From Bradyrhizobium oropedii (lineage in GTDB: Bacteria > Pseudomonadota > Alphaproteobacteria > Rhizobiales > Xanthobacteraceae), in NCBI RefSeq assembly GCF_020889685.1, contig NZ_JACMYO010000016.1, forward strand, positions 10,001 to 71,413: a DNA stretch of 61,413 nucleotides, read 5' to 3'. The notes under the pieces are model-generated. The model was not told the DNA's origin. It was given only the letters and a program-made list of their open reading frames with translations, and searched no databases. This document shows positions 30,332 through 39,750 of the stretch, in pieces (position 1 is the first letter of the stretch; every line of letters begins with the position of its first letter). The translations under genes and the position numbers were made by a program.

Positions 30332-32137
30332 ATGACCGGAATGCGCCCCTCATTGCCCAAGCTCGCCGCAATCGGCCTGCTGTTGCTGCTGAACGCCCCA
30401 TCTTTTGCTGGTCTGAGAGAGGATGGCGCAGTTTGCGATGCCAAGAGTTCGCAGCCTGACCTGGTGATCCCCGCCTGCACCCGCCTGATCGCGCTCAATC
30501 CCAGGGGGCGCGACCTTTCGATCACCTATTACAACCGGGCGCTCGCCTGGCATAACAAGGGCGATCTGGAGAAAGCCAAGGCTGACTACGATCAATCGAT
30601 CGCGATCAATCCGGCGTTCGCGCCCTCCTATGGCCAGCGTGCCAAGGTCTATCTGCAAAACCAGGACTACGACCGCGCGCTGGGCGACTTCGATCGAGCC
30701 ATCCAGCTCAAGCCTGCCGGTCCGTTCAGCGCCGGCTGGTTCAACAATCGCGCCGAGCTGTTCGTTGCCACCGGGGACTATGATCGCGCGCTGGCCGATT
30801 ACGGCAAATCCATCGAGCTCGATCCCAATTCCTGGTACGCCTATGTCAATCGGGCGCTGGTCTATGATTTCAGCGGCAAGGATCGGCTCGCGGCGCTGCA
30901 TTGCCAGGATGCGATCAAGGTCGCGCCGCGCGCAAGCGGTCCCTATTATTGCCGGGCCGTGATCGAGATCAGCGCCGGCGACATCGACAGTGCGGCGCGC
31001 GACGTCGATCGCGCGATCGCGATCCAGGACGGCCAGCCCGAATTCTACTCGCTGCGCGGCCTGACGCTGGCCAACAAGGGCGAGCTCGATCAGGCGATGC
31101 GCGATTACGACCACGCGACGCAACTCAATGCCCAGGGCGCGCTGAACTACGCCCGCCGCGGCCTCGCCGACGAGAAGAAGGGCGATATCGAGAATGCGCG
31201 CGCCGACTTCCGCCACGCGCTCGACGTCATCGGCCTCGATCAGCTCGACCGCACGCAAGGGCAGCGCCTCGCCAGGGAAGGCCTGCAACGGCTCGATAAA
31301 ATTGCCAGCACGGACAAGAGCGTCGTCGCGGATCACGGTGCGGCCAAGCCGGCCCCCGCCCTCGCCGCGGCCGTTCCGATCGCGCCGGTCGGCGCGGGCC
31401 CAAAGGCGGCAACGACCGAACGGCGCGTCGCCCTTGTCGTCGGCAACTCAAAATACCGCTCCGTCCCGACGCTGCCGAACCCCGTCCAGGACGCGGCAGC
31501 GATCGCCGAGACGCTGCGCGCCACAGGCTTGCAGGACGTGCGGCTGGTCAACGACGCCACGCGGGATAGCCTGGTCGAGGCGCTGAAGTCATTCGCCAAC
31601 GCCGCCGACGGCGCCGACTGGGCGGTGATCTACTATGCCGGGCACGGCATGGAGATGGCGGGCGAGAACTATCTCGTGCCGGTCGACGCGAAACTCGCGA
31701 CCGACCGCGACGTGCCGTACGAGGCGGTCGCGCTGACCCAGGTGATGGGCGCAACCGAAGGCGCGCGCAAGCTGCACCTCGTGATTCTCGATGCCTGCCG
31801 CGACAACCCGTTCGCCAACCAGATCAAGCGGACCGTCGCCTCACGCTCCATCGGCAGGGGATTGGCGCAGATCGAACCCGACAGCGGCACGCTGGTGGTC
31901 TACGCCGCCAAGCACGGCCAGGTCGCGCTCGACGGCGACGGCGGCCACAGCCCGTTCGTGACGGCCCTGATCAAGCGGATGCAGACGCCGCGGATCGAGA
32001 TCCGCAAGCTGTTCGACCTCGTGCGCGACGACGTCATGGCCGCGACCGATCGCCGGCAGCAGCCGTTCAGCTACGGCTCGGTGCCGGGAAGCGAGGATTT
32101 CTACTTCGTCGACGCCAGCCAGAACGCGGCGAAGTAG
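30332..32137 (+). CDS. Secreted TPR and caspase-fold (peptidase C14) protein
   Basis: A 601-residue protein. The signal peptide is about 1-26 (LAAIGLLLLLNAPSFAG), followed by tetratricopeptide repeats (about 60-310; e.g. AYNRALAWHNKGDLEKAKADYDQSIAINP-like units) and a caspase-like p20 domain (about 365-590). The catalytic dyad is His438 (YYAGHG) and Cys489 (LDACRDNPF), both intact. It belongs to the bacterial orthocaspase/metacaspase-like group. The TPR array probably binds partners, so this may be a regulated periplasmic protease. ATG 30332 is used; ATG 30341 is possible. Target unknown. Confidence 0.9.
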   Translation: MTGMRPSLPKLAAIGLLLLLNAPSFAGLREDGAVCDAKSSQPDLVIPACTRLIALNPRGRDLSITYYNRALAWHNKGDLEKAKADYDQSIAINPAFAPSYGQRAKVYLQNQDYDRALGDFDRAIQLKPAGPFSAGWFNNRAELFVATGDYDRALADYGKSIELDPNSWYAYVNRALVYDFSGKDRLAALHCQDAIKVAPRASGPYYCRAVIEISAGDIDSAARDVDRAIAIQDGQPEFYSLRGLTLANKGELDQAMRDYDHATQLNAQGALNYARRGLADEKKGDIENARADFRHALDVIGLDQLDRTQGQRLAREGLQRLDKIASTDKSVVADHGAAKPAPALAAAVPIAPVGAGPKAATTERRVALVVGNSKYRSVPTLPNPVQDAAAIAETLRATGLQDVRLVNDATRDSLVEALKSFANAADGADWAVIYYAGHGMEMAGENYLVPVDAKLATDRDVPYEAVALTQVMGATEGARKLHLVILDACRDNPFANQIKRTVASRSIGRGLAQIEPDSGTLVVYAAKHGQVALDGDGGHSPFVTALIKRMQTPRIEIRKLFDLVRDDVMAATDRRQQPFSYGSVPGSEDFYFVDASQNAAK

Positions 32138-32268
32138 TCCGCGGCCGTGACCTTTGTTGCGGCCAGACACATCGCGGCTTCTGTATGGCAGCGCCCTGTG
32201 ACATTTAGGCTTTTGCATCGCGGCGCAGACGGATAGAAGCTGATCCGCAAACATCGCTTGCTGATGCA

Positions 32269-35200
32269 ATGAACCTCTCCGCGCCCTTTATCCGCCGACC
32301 GGTCGGCACCACGCTGCTGTCGCTTGGACTGGTGGTGGCGGGCATCATTGCGTTCTTCAAGCTGCCGGTGTCGCCGCTGCCCGACGTCGACATCCCGACC
32401 ATCATGGTGCAGGCGACCCTGCCCGGCGCCAGCCCCGCCGACGTCGCCTCCACCGTGGCGAGCCCCCTGGAACGTCACCTCGGCCAGATCGCCAGCGTCA
32501 CCGAAATGACCTCGGTGTCATCGCTCGGCTCTGCGCGCATCACGCTGCAATTCGACATCGACCGCGACATCAACGGCGCCGCGCGCGACGTGCAGGCGGC
32601 GATCAACGCGGCGCGGGCCGATCTGCCGACCAACCTCCGCGCCAATCCGACCTACCGCAAGTTCAACCCGGCCTCGGCGCCGATCCTGATCTACACCCTG
32701 ACCTCCGACACGCTGACGCCGGCCGAGCTGTATGACGCCGCCTCGACCGTGCTGGCGCAGAAGCTGTCGCAGGTCGAGGGCGTCGGCGAGGTCTCGGTCG
32801 GCGGCGGCTCGCTGCCCGCGGTGCGCGTCGAGCTGATCCCGCCGGCGCTCTACAAATACGGCATCGGGCTCGAGGACGTCCGCGCCGCGCTCTCGAGCGC
32901 CAATGCGCACAGCCCGAAGGGCGGCATCGACGTCGGCCACCAGCGCTACCAGATCTACGCCAACGACCAGGCCCGGAAGGCGGCCGACTACAAGCCGCTG
33001 GTCGTCGCCTACCGCAACGGCGCGGCGGTGCGGCTGACCGATGTCGGCGACGTCATCGACTCCGTGGAGAACGTGCGCACGCTCGGCCTTTCCAACGGCA
33101 AGCCGGCCGTCGTGATGATCGTGTACCGGCAGCCGGGCGCCAACATCATCAAGATGGTCGACAATGTGAAGGGGCTGATGCCGCAGCTCCGGGCCTCGGT
33201 CTCGCCGGCGATGGACATCACGCTGGCGATGGACCGCTCGAAGACGATCCGCGCCTCACTGCACGACGTCGAGATCACGCTGTTGATCGCGGTCGCCCTG
33301 GTGATCCTGGTGGTGTTCGCCTTCCTGCGCAATGCGCGGGCGACGCTGGTGCCTGTCGTGGCGGTCGGCGTGTCGCTGATTGCGACCTTCGCCGTGATGT
33401 ATCTGCTCGGCTACACGCTCGACATCTTCTCGCTGATGGCGCTGACGGTAGCGACTGGGTTCGTGGTCGACGACGCCATCGTGGTGCTGGAAAACATCAC
33501 CCGCCACATGGATGCCGGGCTGTCGCGTATGGAGGCCACGCTGCTCGGCACCCGCGAGGTCGGCTTCACGGTGCTGTCGATGAGCGTGTCGCTGGTCGCG
33601 GTGTTCGTGCCGATCCTGCTGATGGGCGGCCTGGTCGGTCGCCTGTTCCGCGAGTTCGCCATGACCATCACGATCGCGATCGTGATCTCGCTGGTGGTCT
33701 CGCTGACCACGACGCCCATGATGTGCTCCGTGCTGCTGCGCAGGGAGGAAGACCAGCCGCATGGCCGGATCTACCGGATCAGCGAGCGCGTGTTCGAGCT
33801 GATGCTGAGCGGCTACCGCGCGACGCTCGGCCTCGCGCTGCGCCATCCGCTGCTGGTGATGCTGATCCTGGGCTGCACGCTCTATTTGAACGTCCATCTC
33901 TACACCGTCGTGCCCAAGGGCTTCGTGCCGCAACAGGATACCGGGCTGTTGGTCGGCTCGATCCAGGCCGACCAGAGCACCTCGTTCCAGCTGATGCAGC
34001 AGAAGCTGACGCAGTTCATCGACATCGTGAAGGCGGACCCGGCGGTCGATACCGCGGTCGGCTTCACCGGCGGCGGCGGCGTCGGTCCAGGCGGCACCAA
34101 CACCGGCACCGTGTTCGCCTCGCTGAAGCCGATGGACGAACGCAAGCTGCGCGCCGACAAGGTGATCGAGCGGCTGCGCGACAAGCTCGCGACGGTGGCG
34201 GGCGCCACCCTGTTCCTGCAATCGATCGGCGATCTCGGCGCCGGCGGGCGTTCGGGTAACGCCGCGTATCAATACACGCTGAAGGGCTCGACCTTCGAGG
34301 AGCTCAACGAGTGGACGCCGAAGCTCGTCGCGGCGCTGCAGAGGGAGCCGACCCTCGCCGACGTCAACACCGACCAGCAGAACAAGGCGCTGCAGGCCAA
34401 TCTGGTGATCGATCGCGACGCCGCCTCCCGGCTCGGCATCACCGTCAGCCAGCTCGACAACACGCTCTATGACGCCTTCGGGCAGCGCCAGGTCTCGACC
34501 ATCTTCGTCGCGCGCAACCAGTATCACGTGATCATGGAGGTCGCGCCGCGCTTCTCGCAGGACCCGCAGACCCTGAAGGAGGTCTACATCTCGACCTCGG
34601 GCGGCTCGGCGAGCGGTACCCAGAGCACCAATGCGGTGGCCGGAACGGTGGCGTCGTCGTCGCAGAAGAGCTCGATCAGCTCGGTCGCCGCCAATGTGGT
34701 GCGCAACCAGGCCACCAACTCGATCGGCGCCACCGGCAAGGGCGTCGCCTCGACCGGAACCGCGGTCTCGACCAGCGCCGAGACGATGATCCCGCTGTCC
34801 AGCGTCGCCCGTTTCGAGCATGGCGAGACGCCGCTATCCGTCAACCACCAGGATCTGCTGGTCGCCAGCACCATCTCCTTCAATCTGCCGCCGGGCGTCT
34901 CGCTGAGCACGGCGACCACCACGATCGAGAATGCGATGCATACGCTCGGCATGCCGGCAGGCATTTCCGGCGGCTTCGCGGGCTCCGCAAAGGTCTTCCA
35001 GCAGGCGCTGGCCAACGAGCTGTTCCTGATTCTGGCCGCGCTGGCGACGATCTACATCTCGCTCGGCATGCTCTACGAGAGCTACATCCACCCGCTGACG
35101 ATCCTGTCCACTTTGCCCTCGGCCGGCGTCGGCGCGGTGGCCGCGCTGATGCTGTCGCACACCGATTTCGACATCATCGGCATGATCGGGGTGATCCTGC

Positions 35201-35568
35201 TGGTCGGCATCGTGAAGAAGAACGCCATCATGATGATCGACTTCGCGCTCGATGCCGAACGCCAGCGCGGGCTGTCGTCGCGCGATGCGATCTACGAAGC
35301 CTGCCTGATGCGCTACCGCCCGATCATGATGACGACGCTCGCCGCGTTGTTCGGCGCGGTGCCGCTGATGATCGGCCTCGGCGAAGGCAGCGAGCTGCGC
35401 CAGCCGCTCGGCATCGCGATCTTCGGAGGACTGATCCTGAGCCAGATCCTGACGCTCTACACCACGCCCGTGGTCTATCTCTATCTCGACCGCGCCAGAC
35501 TCTGGACCCAGCGGCGGCGCGCCGCACGCCGCGCACGGCGCGCAGCATCAGGCGCCGCCGGTCGTTGA
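32269..35568 (+). CDS. RND efflux transporter permease (HAE-1/MdtBC type)
   Basis: A 1099-residue inner-membrane proton-driven pump with the 12-TM RND layout: TM1 (LLSLGLVVAGIIAFFKLPV), a large periplasmic loop, TM2-6 (about 335-500, with GFVVDDAIVVLENITRH holding the conserved Asp pair), TM7, a second loop, and TM8-12. The closing motif VGIVKKNAIMMIDFA is intact. About residues 778-838 form a Ser/Thr/Ala/Gly-rich insertion in the second periplasmic loop, absent from standard members. No membrane-fusion partner or TolC gene is nearby, so it must pair with proteins encoded elsewhere. Preceded by a 131-bp gap. Confidence 0.95.
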   Translation: MNLSAPFIRRPVGTTLLSLGLVVAGIIAFFKLPVSPLPDVDIPTIMVQATLPGASPADVASTVASPLERHLGQIASVTEMTSVSSLGSARITLQFDIDRDINGAARDVQAAINAARADLPTNLRANPTYRKFNPASAPILIYTLTSDTLTPAELYDAASTVLAQKLSQVEGVGEVSVGGGSLPAVRVELIPPALYKYGIGLEDVRAALSSANAHSPKGGIDVGHQRYQIYANDQARKAADYKPLVVAYRNGAAVRLTDVGDVIDSVENVRTLGLSNGKPAVVMIVYRQPGANIIKMVDNVKGLMPQLRASVSPAMDITLAMDRSKTIRASLHDVEITLLIAVALVILVVFAFLRNARATLVPVVAVGVSLIATFAVMYLLGYTLDIFSLMALTVATGFVVDDAIVVLENITRHMDAGLSRMEATLLGTREVGFTVLSMSVSLVAVFVPILLMGGLVGRLFREFAMTITIAIVISLVVSLTTTPMMCSVLLRREEDQPHGRIYRISERVFELMLSGYRATLGLALRHPLLVMLILGCTLYLNVHLYTVVPKGFVPQQDTGLLVGSIQADQSTSFQLMQQKLTQFIDIVKADPAVDTAVGFTGGGGVGPGGTNTGTVFASLKPMDERKLRADKVIERLRDKLATVAGATLFLQSIGDLGAGGRSGNAAYQYTLKGSTFEELNEWTPKLVAALQREPTLADVNTDQQNKALQANLVIDRDAASRLGITVSQLDNTLYDAFGQRQVSTIFVARNQYHVIMEVAPRFSQDPQTLKEVYISTSGGSASGTQSTNAVAGTVASSSQKSSISSVAANVVRNQATNSIGATGKGVASTGTAVSTSAETMIPLSSVARFEHGETPLSVNHQDLLVASTISFNLPPGVSLSTATTTIENAMHTLGMPAGISGGFAGSAKVFQQALANELFLILAALATIYISLGMLYESYIHPLTILSTLPSAGVGAVAALMLSHTDFDIIGMIGVILLVGIVKKNAIMMIDFALDAERQRGLSSRDAIYEACLMRYRPIMMTTLAALFGAVPLMIGLGEGSELRQPLGIAIFGGLILSQILTLYTTPVVYLYLDRARLWTQRRRAARRARRAASGAAGR

Positions 35569-35626
35569 CAGATCGACATCGATCTTGCCACCCTGCGGCG
35601 AAGTGGCAGACGCAAGGAACCAGGCC

Positions 35627-36094
35627 GTGACTCCCGCACCCGAAATCGCCGTGTCGCGCTGGTTCAACAGCAGCGAGCCCCTCACCCTGGCCGCGCTGCG
35701 CGGCCGGCCGGTGCTGCTGCACGCGTTCCAGATGCTGTGTCCGGGCTGCGTCGCGCACGGCACGCCGCAGACCCAGCGCGCCTTCGAGCTGTTCAAGCAT
35801 TCGGATTTGCGGGTGATCGGGCTGCACACCGTCTTCGAGCACCACGCGGCGATGACGCCTGTGTCGCTGGAAGCCTTCATCCACGAGTATCGATTGACTT
35901 TCCCGATCGGCGTCGACGAGGCCGGCGACGGCACGCCGATCCCCGTCACCATGCAGCGCTACGGCATGCAGGGAACCCCGACCAGCATCCTGATCGGTCG
36001 CGACGGCAACATCGTGCATCACGGATTCGGCCAGCAGAGCGACATGGCGCTCGGCGCGATCATCGCGGCCGAGCTTGCCGCAACGCACGCCTGA
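35627..36094 (+). CDS. Redoxin/AhpC-TSA-like thioredoxin-fold protein
   Basis: A 155-residue thioredoxin-fold protein of the peroxiredoxin-like group. The CxxC is CPGC (Cys38 and Cys41), followed by the typical VIGLHTVFEHH and TPTSILIGRDGNIV blocks (cis-Pro segment GMQGTPTSI). The start GTG 35627 has AAGGA 8 nt upstream and is preferred over TTG 35585. No signal peptide, so it is probably cytoplasmic. It starts 58 bp after the RND gene in the same direction. Confidence 0.85.
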   Translation: MTPAPEIAVSRWFNSSEPLTLAALRGRPVLLHAFQMLCPGCVAHGTPQTQRAFELFKHSDLRVIGLHTVFEHHAAMTPVSLEAFIHEYRLTFPIGVDEAGDGTPIPVTMQRYGMQGTPTSILIGRDGNIVHHGFGQQSDMALGAIIAAELAATHA

Positions 36095-36191
36095 CCGCCG
36101 AGCAGCCCGCTCACGCAGCTGCGTTATGACGGCGTCGCGCAATGCGTGATAACGTTTCGCCAAACAGACCATCGTCGTGCGGGAGGATGTC

Positions 36192-37673
36192 ATGAAGACC
36201 TATCAGCTCTACATCAACGGCCAGTATGTCGACCCGGCCAATGGCGAGTGGTTCGAATCGATCGATCCCTATCGCGGCGAGGCCTGGGCCAAGATCCCGC
36301 GCGGCACCGCCGCCGATGCCGACAAGGCTGTGAAGGCCGCCAATGAGGCGATGTGGAACGGCCCGTGGGCGAAGATGACGGCGTCCGCGCGCGGCAAGGC
36401 GATGCGCAAGCTCGGCGACCTCGTCGCCGCCAACGCCGAGCGTCTCGCCGAGATCGAGGTGCGCGACAACGGCAAGCTGATGGCGGAGATGCTGGGCCAG
36501 CTCCGCTACCATCCGGAGTGGTGGTGGTATTTCGGCGGGCTCGTCGACAAGCTCGAAGGCGGCCTGGTGCCGATCGACAAGGCCGACACGTTTGCCTACA
36601 CGACGCATGAGCCGGTCGGCGTCGTCGCGGCGCTGACCGCCTGGAATTCGCCGCTGTTGTTCGTGGCCTGGAAATGCGCCGCCGCGCTCGCGGCCGGTTG
36701 CGCCGTGGTCGTCAAGCCCTCGGAATTCACCTCGGCCAGCACGCTGGAATTCGCGGCGCTGACCAAGGAAGCCGGCATTCCCGACGGCATCTTCAACGTG
36801 GTGACCGGCTTCGGCCCCGAGGCGGGCTCGGCGCTGATCTCACATCCCGGCGTCGCCAAGATCACCTTCACCGGATCGGACACAACCGGCGCAAAGGTTT
36901 ACGAGACCGCGGCCAAGAGCCTGAAGCGCGTCTCGCTCGAGCTCGGCGGCAAGTCGCCGAACATCGTGTTCGAGGATGCCGATCTCACTGCGGCTGCGGC
37001 CGGCGCGATCTCCGGCATCTTCGCCGCGACGGGGCAGACCTGCATCGCCGGATCGCGCCTGCTGGTGCAGAGCTCGATCAAGGAGAAGTTCGTCGCGCGC
37101 GTGCTGGAGCTCGCGAAATCCGCCAAGATCGGCGATCCCATGCAAGCAGACACCAATGTCGGGCCGATCACGACGCCGGCGCAGTACAAGAAGGTGCTCG
37201 ACTACATCGATATCGCGAAGGCCGAGGGCGCGCGCTGCCTACTGGGCGGCAAGCCGGCCTCCGGCGACGGCATCAAGGGCGGCCAGTTCGTCGAGCCGAC
37301 GATCTTCACCGACGTCGACAACACCATGCGGATCGCCCGCGAGGAGGTGTTCGGGCCGGTGCTGTCGATCATCTCGTTCGACACGGAGGAAGACGCTATC
37401 CGCATCGCCAACGATACGATCTACGGCCTTGCCGCCGGCATCTGGACCAAGGATCTCGCCCGCGCCATCCGCGTGCCGAAGCTACTCCGCGCCGGTACGG
37501 TGTGGGTCAACACCTATCGCGCCATCAGCTACATGATGCCGTTCGGCGGCATGAAGTTTTCCGGCGTCGGCCGCGAAAGCGGCATCGACGCGGTGCGCGA
37601 ATATCAGGAAACCAAGAGCGTCTGGATCTCGACCGCGACGGACGTGCCGGCGAATCCGTTCGTGATGCGGTGA
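36192..37673 (+). CDS. Aldehyde dehydrogenase (NAD(P)+-dependent)
   Basis: A 493-residue ALDH-superfamily enzyme oxidising an aldehyde to an acid. The catalytic Cys is Cys284 in GQTCIAGSRLL and the general base is Glu250 in LELGGKSPNIV. The NAD-site FTGSDTTG segment is present. Normal length for the family. ATG 36192 (MKTYQLYING) with GGGAGG upstream is preferred over GTG 36177. The substrate cannot be told from sequence; the opening KTYQLYINGQYVDPANG resembles the betaine-aldehyde/5-carboxymethyl-2-hydroxymuconic-semialdehyde group. Confidence 0.94.
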   Translation: MKTYQLYINGQYVDPANGEWFESIDPYRGEAWAKIPRGTAADADKAVKAANEAMWNGPWAKMTASARGKAMRKLGDLVAANAERLAEIEVRDNGKLMAEMLGQLRYHPEWWWYFGGLVDKLEGGLVPIDKADTFAYTTHEPVGVVAALTAWNSPLLFVAWKCAAALAAGCAVVVKPSEFTSASTLEFAALTKEAGIPDGIFNVVTGFGPEAGSALISHPGVAKITFTGSDTTGAKVYETAAKSLKRVSLELGGKSPNIVFEDADLTAAAAGAISGIFAATGQTCIAGSRLLVQSSIKEKFVARVLELAKSAKIGDPMQADTNVGPITTPAQYKKVLDYIDIAKAEGARCLLGGKPASGDGIKGGQFVEPTIFTDVDNTMRIAREEVFGPVLSIISFDTEEDAIRIANDTIYGLAAGIWTKDLARAIRVPKLLRAGTVWVNTYRAISYMMPFGGMKFSGVGRESGIDAVREYQETKSVWISTATDVPANPFVMR

Positions 37674-37734
37674 CCATCATTTCGACCGCGGCGCGCCGCG
37701 CTGGCGCGTCGCACGCAGAATAGGAGCGGTTCTA

Positions 37735-37962
37735 TTGGCAAAGCGAACGCGGCTACCGATGATCGTATTGGGTCGCAGCATGACAAGCGGCCCATTGACG
37801 GAAGAAGACCCCAAAGCGAGCTTCGAGCTCGAGGCGGAGACAGGCGAGATTTTTGAGATCAGCTTTTCTCTTCGCGGGCTCCTGAGCACTGTCATGATGG
37901 CTCACGGCTGGGCGCCTCTCAGAGAGGAACTTGCCCAACTGGAGCCGCCGACCAGAGTCTAG
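37735..37962 (+). CDS. Hypothetical protein (75 aa)
   Basis: A 75-residue acidic protein with no recognised family, signal peptide or membrane span. TTG 37735 has AGGAG 10 nt upstream; ATG 37759 would give a shorter product. It contains ASFELEAETGEIFEISFSLR, a likely pair of beta strands, then a helix. The coding sequence is less GC-rich at its third positions than its neighbours. It ends 18 bp before the stop of the convergent plsC, which supports a real compact gene, but the call is tentative. Confidence 0.5.
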   Translation: MAKRTRLPMIVLGRSMTSGPLTEEDPKASFELEAETGEIFEISFSLRGLLSTVMMAHGWAPLREELAQLEPPTRV

Positions 37963-37979
37963 ATGGTCACACTTACGCC

Positions 37980-38744
37980 CTACCCCTTCGGGCTCGGCAC
38001 GCCGCCGAACAATTTCGCCTGCTCGGCGCGGCCGGCGTCGACGATGCGGGTGGTGGCGGTCTCGATCTGGTCGCGCAGGCGGGTCATGAACTCGTCGCGC
38101 GGCAGGCCTGGCGGCAGCGGATCGAGGAATTCGACCACCAGCGTGCCGGGATAGCGCATGAAGGTGCGGCGCGGCCAGAACAGCCCGGAATTGAGCGCGA
38201 TCGGCAGGCACGGCACGCCACTCTCGGCGTAGATCTGGGCGACGCCGGCCTTGTAGTTCGGCGCAGCGCCTGGCGCGGTGCGGGTGCCTTCGGGGAAGAT
38301 CACGAGCTGCCGGCCGAGCTTGACCTCGGCCGCCGCACGCTTCAGCGTCTTGATCAGCGAGCGCGGACCGCCGCCGCGCTCGACCGAGATCATGCCGACC
38401 TTCTTCAGGTACCAGCCGAACACCGGGATCATCATCAGCTCGCGCTTGAGGATGAACAGCGGATGCTCGAAGAAACGCATCAGCGCAAACGTCTCCCAGA
38501 ACGACTGGTGTTTCGAGGCGATCACCAGCGGTCCGCTCGGGATCTTTTCGACGCCGCGGAATTCGATCCGGATGTTGCAGATCACGCGCATCAGGAACAG
38601 GCTGGTGCTGGCCCATGCGGCTTCGATTGCCATCATCGCGCCGCGCGGCAGCAGCAATGCCGGTAGCGCGATGACGCAGAGCAGCACCAGCACGAGATAG
38701 AACAGCACGTTGAAGATCAGCGAGCGCAGGAAGATCGAAGTCAT
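37980..38744 (-). CDS. plsC: 1-acyl-sn-glycerol-3-phosphate acyltransferase (PlsC)
   Basis: A 254-residue inner-membrane acyltransferase that makes phosphatidic acid from lysophosphatidate. An N-terminal membrane segment (about 10-33) precedes the catalytic HxxxxD-type motif, here SKHQSFWE (about 76-83), in which the usual Asp is Glu. The substrate motif FPEGTR (about 151) is intact. Related alphaproteobacterial proteins share the Glu. Minus-strand neighbours are ydcF and ftsEX, a cluster I recall from Rhizobiales. Confidence 0.92.
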   Translation of the reverse strand: MTSIFLRSLIFNVLFYLVLVLLCVIALPALLLPRGAMMAIEAAWASTSLFLMRVICNIRIEFRGVEKIPSGPLVIASKHQSFWETFALMRFFEHPLFILKRELMMIPVFGWYLKKVGMISVERGGGPRSLIKTLKRAAAEVKLGRQLVIFPEGTRTAPGAAPNYKAGVAQIYAESGVPCLPIALNSGLFWPRRTFMRYPGTLVVEFLDPLPPGLPRDEFMTRLRDQIETATTRIVDAGRAEQAKLFGGVPSPKG

Positions 38745-38766
38745 TTCTAAAACTACTCTCTCGTGC

Positions 38767-38871
38767 CGTCATTCCGGGATGGTGCGCTAGCACCAGACCC
38801 GGAATCTCGAGATTCCCCGATGCGCGGTGCGCATCTGTGGTTCGATGCTTCGCATCGCCCCGGAATGACGA
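38767..38871. repeat. Palindromic intergenic element (CCGTCATTCCGGG type)
   Basis: CGTCATTCCGGG at the left end and CCCCGGAATGACG at the right end form long arms, with internal hairpins (GGTGCGCTAGCACC, ATGCGCGGTGCGCAT, GATGCTTCGCATC). It fills the gap between plsC and ydcF and resembles mobile REP-like elements. Confidence 0.75.
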
Positions 38872-38880
38872 TGACTGACA

Positions 38881-39591
38881 TCAATTCGCCTGTGCCGTTG
38901 CCGGGCGCCGTGGCGCGGCTGCCGGCTCGGCGAGGTCGGAGGTCAGGTCGAGGCCGATATCGGCCAACCGCACCCGCATCTCCGCCGCGACATATTTGGC
39001 GTATTCCGATAGCAAGAGACGGAACGCCGCGCCACTCGTCCACCAGGGCTCGTCGCGCCATTTGTCGCCGACCACCGCGAACGGGATCAGCGTGATATCG
39101 GGCATCGCGTGTGACAGTTCCACGATCGCCCGCGGCATGTGGTAGTTCGAGGTCACCACGATCAGCGATTTGAAGCCGCGCTCGCGCGCCCAGCGCCGCG
39201 TCTCAGCCGCATTGCTGCGGGTGTTCACCGCCGAGCGGTCGAGATCGACGCAGCAGCTCATCAACCCCCGGCTGTCAGGCACCGAGCGCGAAATGTCGCC
39301 GGCATCGTTGGTCGGGTGCACGCCCGAGATCAAGAGACGCTTGCCGTAGCCCGCGGCCAGCAGTTCCATCGCATCCGACACCCGCGACGAGCCGCCGGTC
39401 AGCACCACGATCCCATCGGCATTGTGCGGCGGGTCGGTCTCGACGCCGCGCAATTGCGACAGGAAGCCGATGAAGCCGACCGCGGCGGCAACGAAGGCAA
39501 GCGCCAGCGGCACGACGATGACGACGCGCAGCCAGCCGCGCGGCTGCGCGGCATGGCCTTTCGGCGACGTATCGTCGGGCTGCAAACTCAT
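38881..39591 (-). CDS. YdcF family protein (DUF218)
   Basis: A 236-residue protein with one membrane anchor (about 22-44, VVIVVPLALAFVAAAVGFIGF) and a DUF218 domain (about 60-215) starting IVVLTGGSSRVSDAMELL and containing LIVVTSNYHMPRA. Members such as SanA and ElyC affect envelope barrier function and peptidoglycan or lipid-carrier metabolism. Active residues are not well defined. It lies between ftsX and plsC in a row of envelope genes on the minus strand. Confidence 0.9.
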   Translation of the reverse strand: MSLQPDDTSPKGHAAQPRGWLRVVIVVPLALAFVAAAVGFIGFLSQLRGVETDPPHNADGIVVLTGGSSRVSDAMELLAAGYGKRLLISGVHPTNDAGDISRSVPDSRGLMSCCVDLDRSAVNTRSNAAETRRWARERGFKSLIVVTSNYHMPRAIVELSHAMPDITLIPFAVVGDKWRDEPWWTSGAAFRLLLSEYAKYVAAEMRVRLADIGLDLTSDLAEPAAAPRRPATAQAN

Positions 39592-39623
39592 GTGATGCTG
39601 ATATCCTTCCCCCCGGGGATTTT

Positions 39624-39657
39624 AGAGCATGATCCGGAAAAGTGGAAACCGGTTTTG
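39624..39657. repeat. GAGCATGATCCGGAAAAGTGG-type repeat, copy 1
   Basis: AGAGCATGATCCGGAAAAGT followed by GGAAACCGGTTTT. Copies or half-copies lie at 48766-48815 (both arms) and 55908-55944. It lies just upstream of ydcF. Confidence 0.75.
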
Positions 39658-39750
39658 CCCGGCCAGGGCCGTGCCGATGCAGGCGAAATCACACTCTGGC
39701 GACGACCCGCGATCACGAAACCGGCCCCATGATTGCGACGCCGCGGGCCG

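Noticed and set aside
33256..34821. 521-codon minus-strand open frame opposite the RND pump
   Set aside because: Antisense shadow; composition rich in His/Arg/Gln, no motif.
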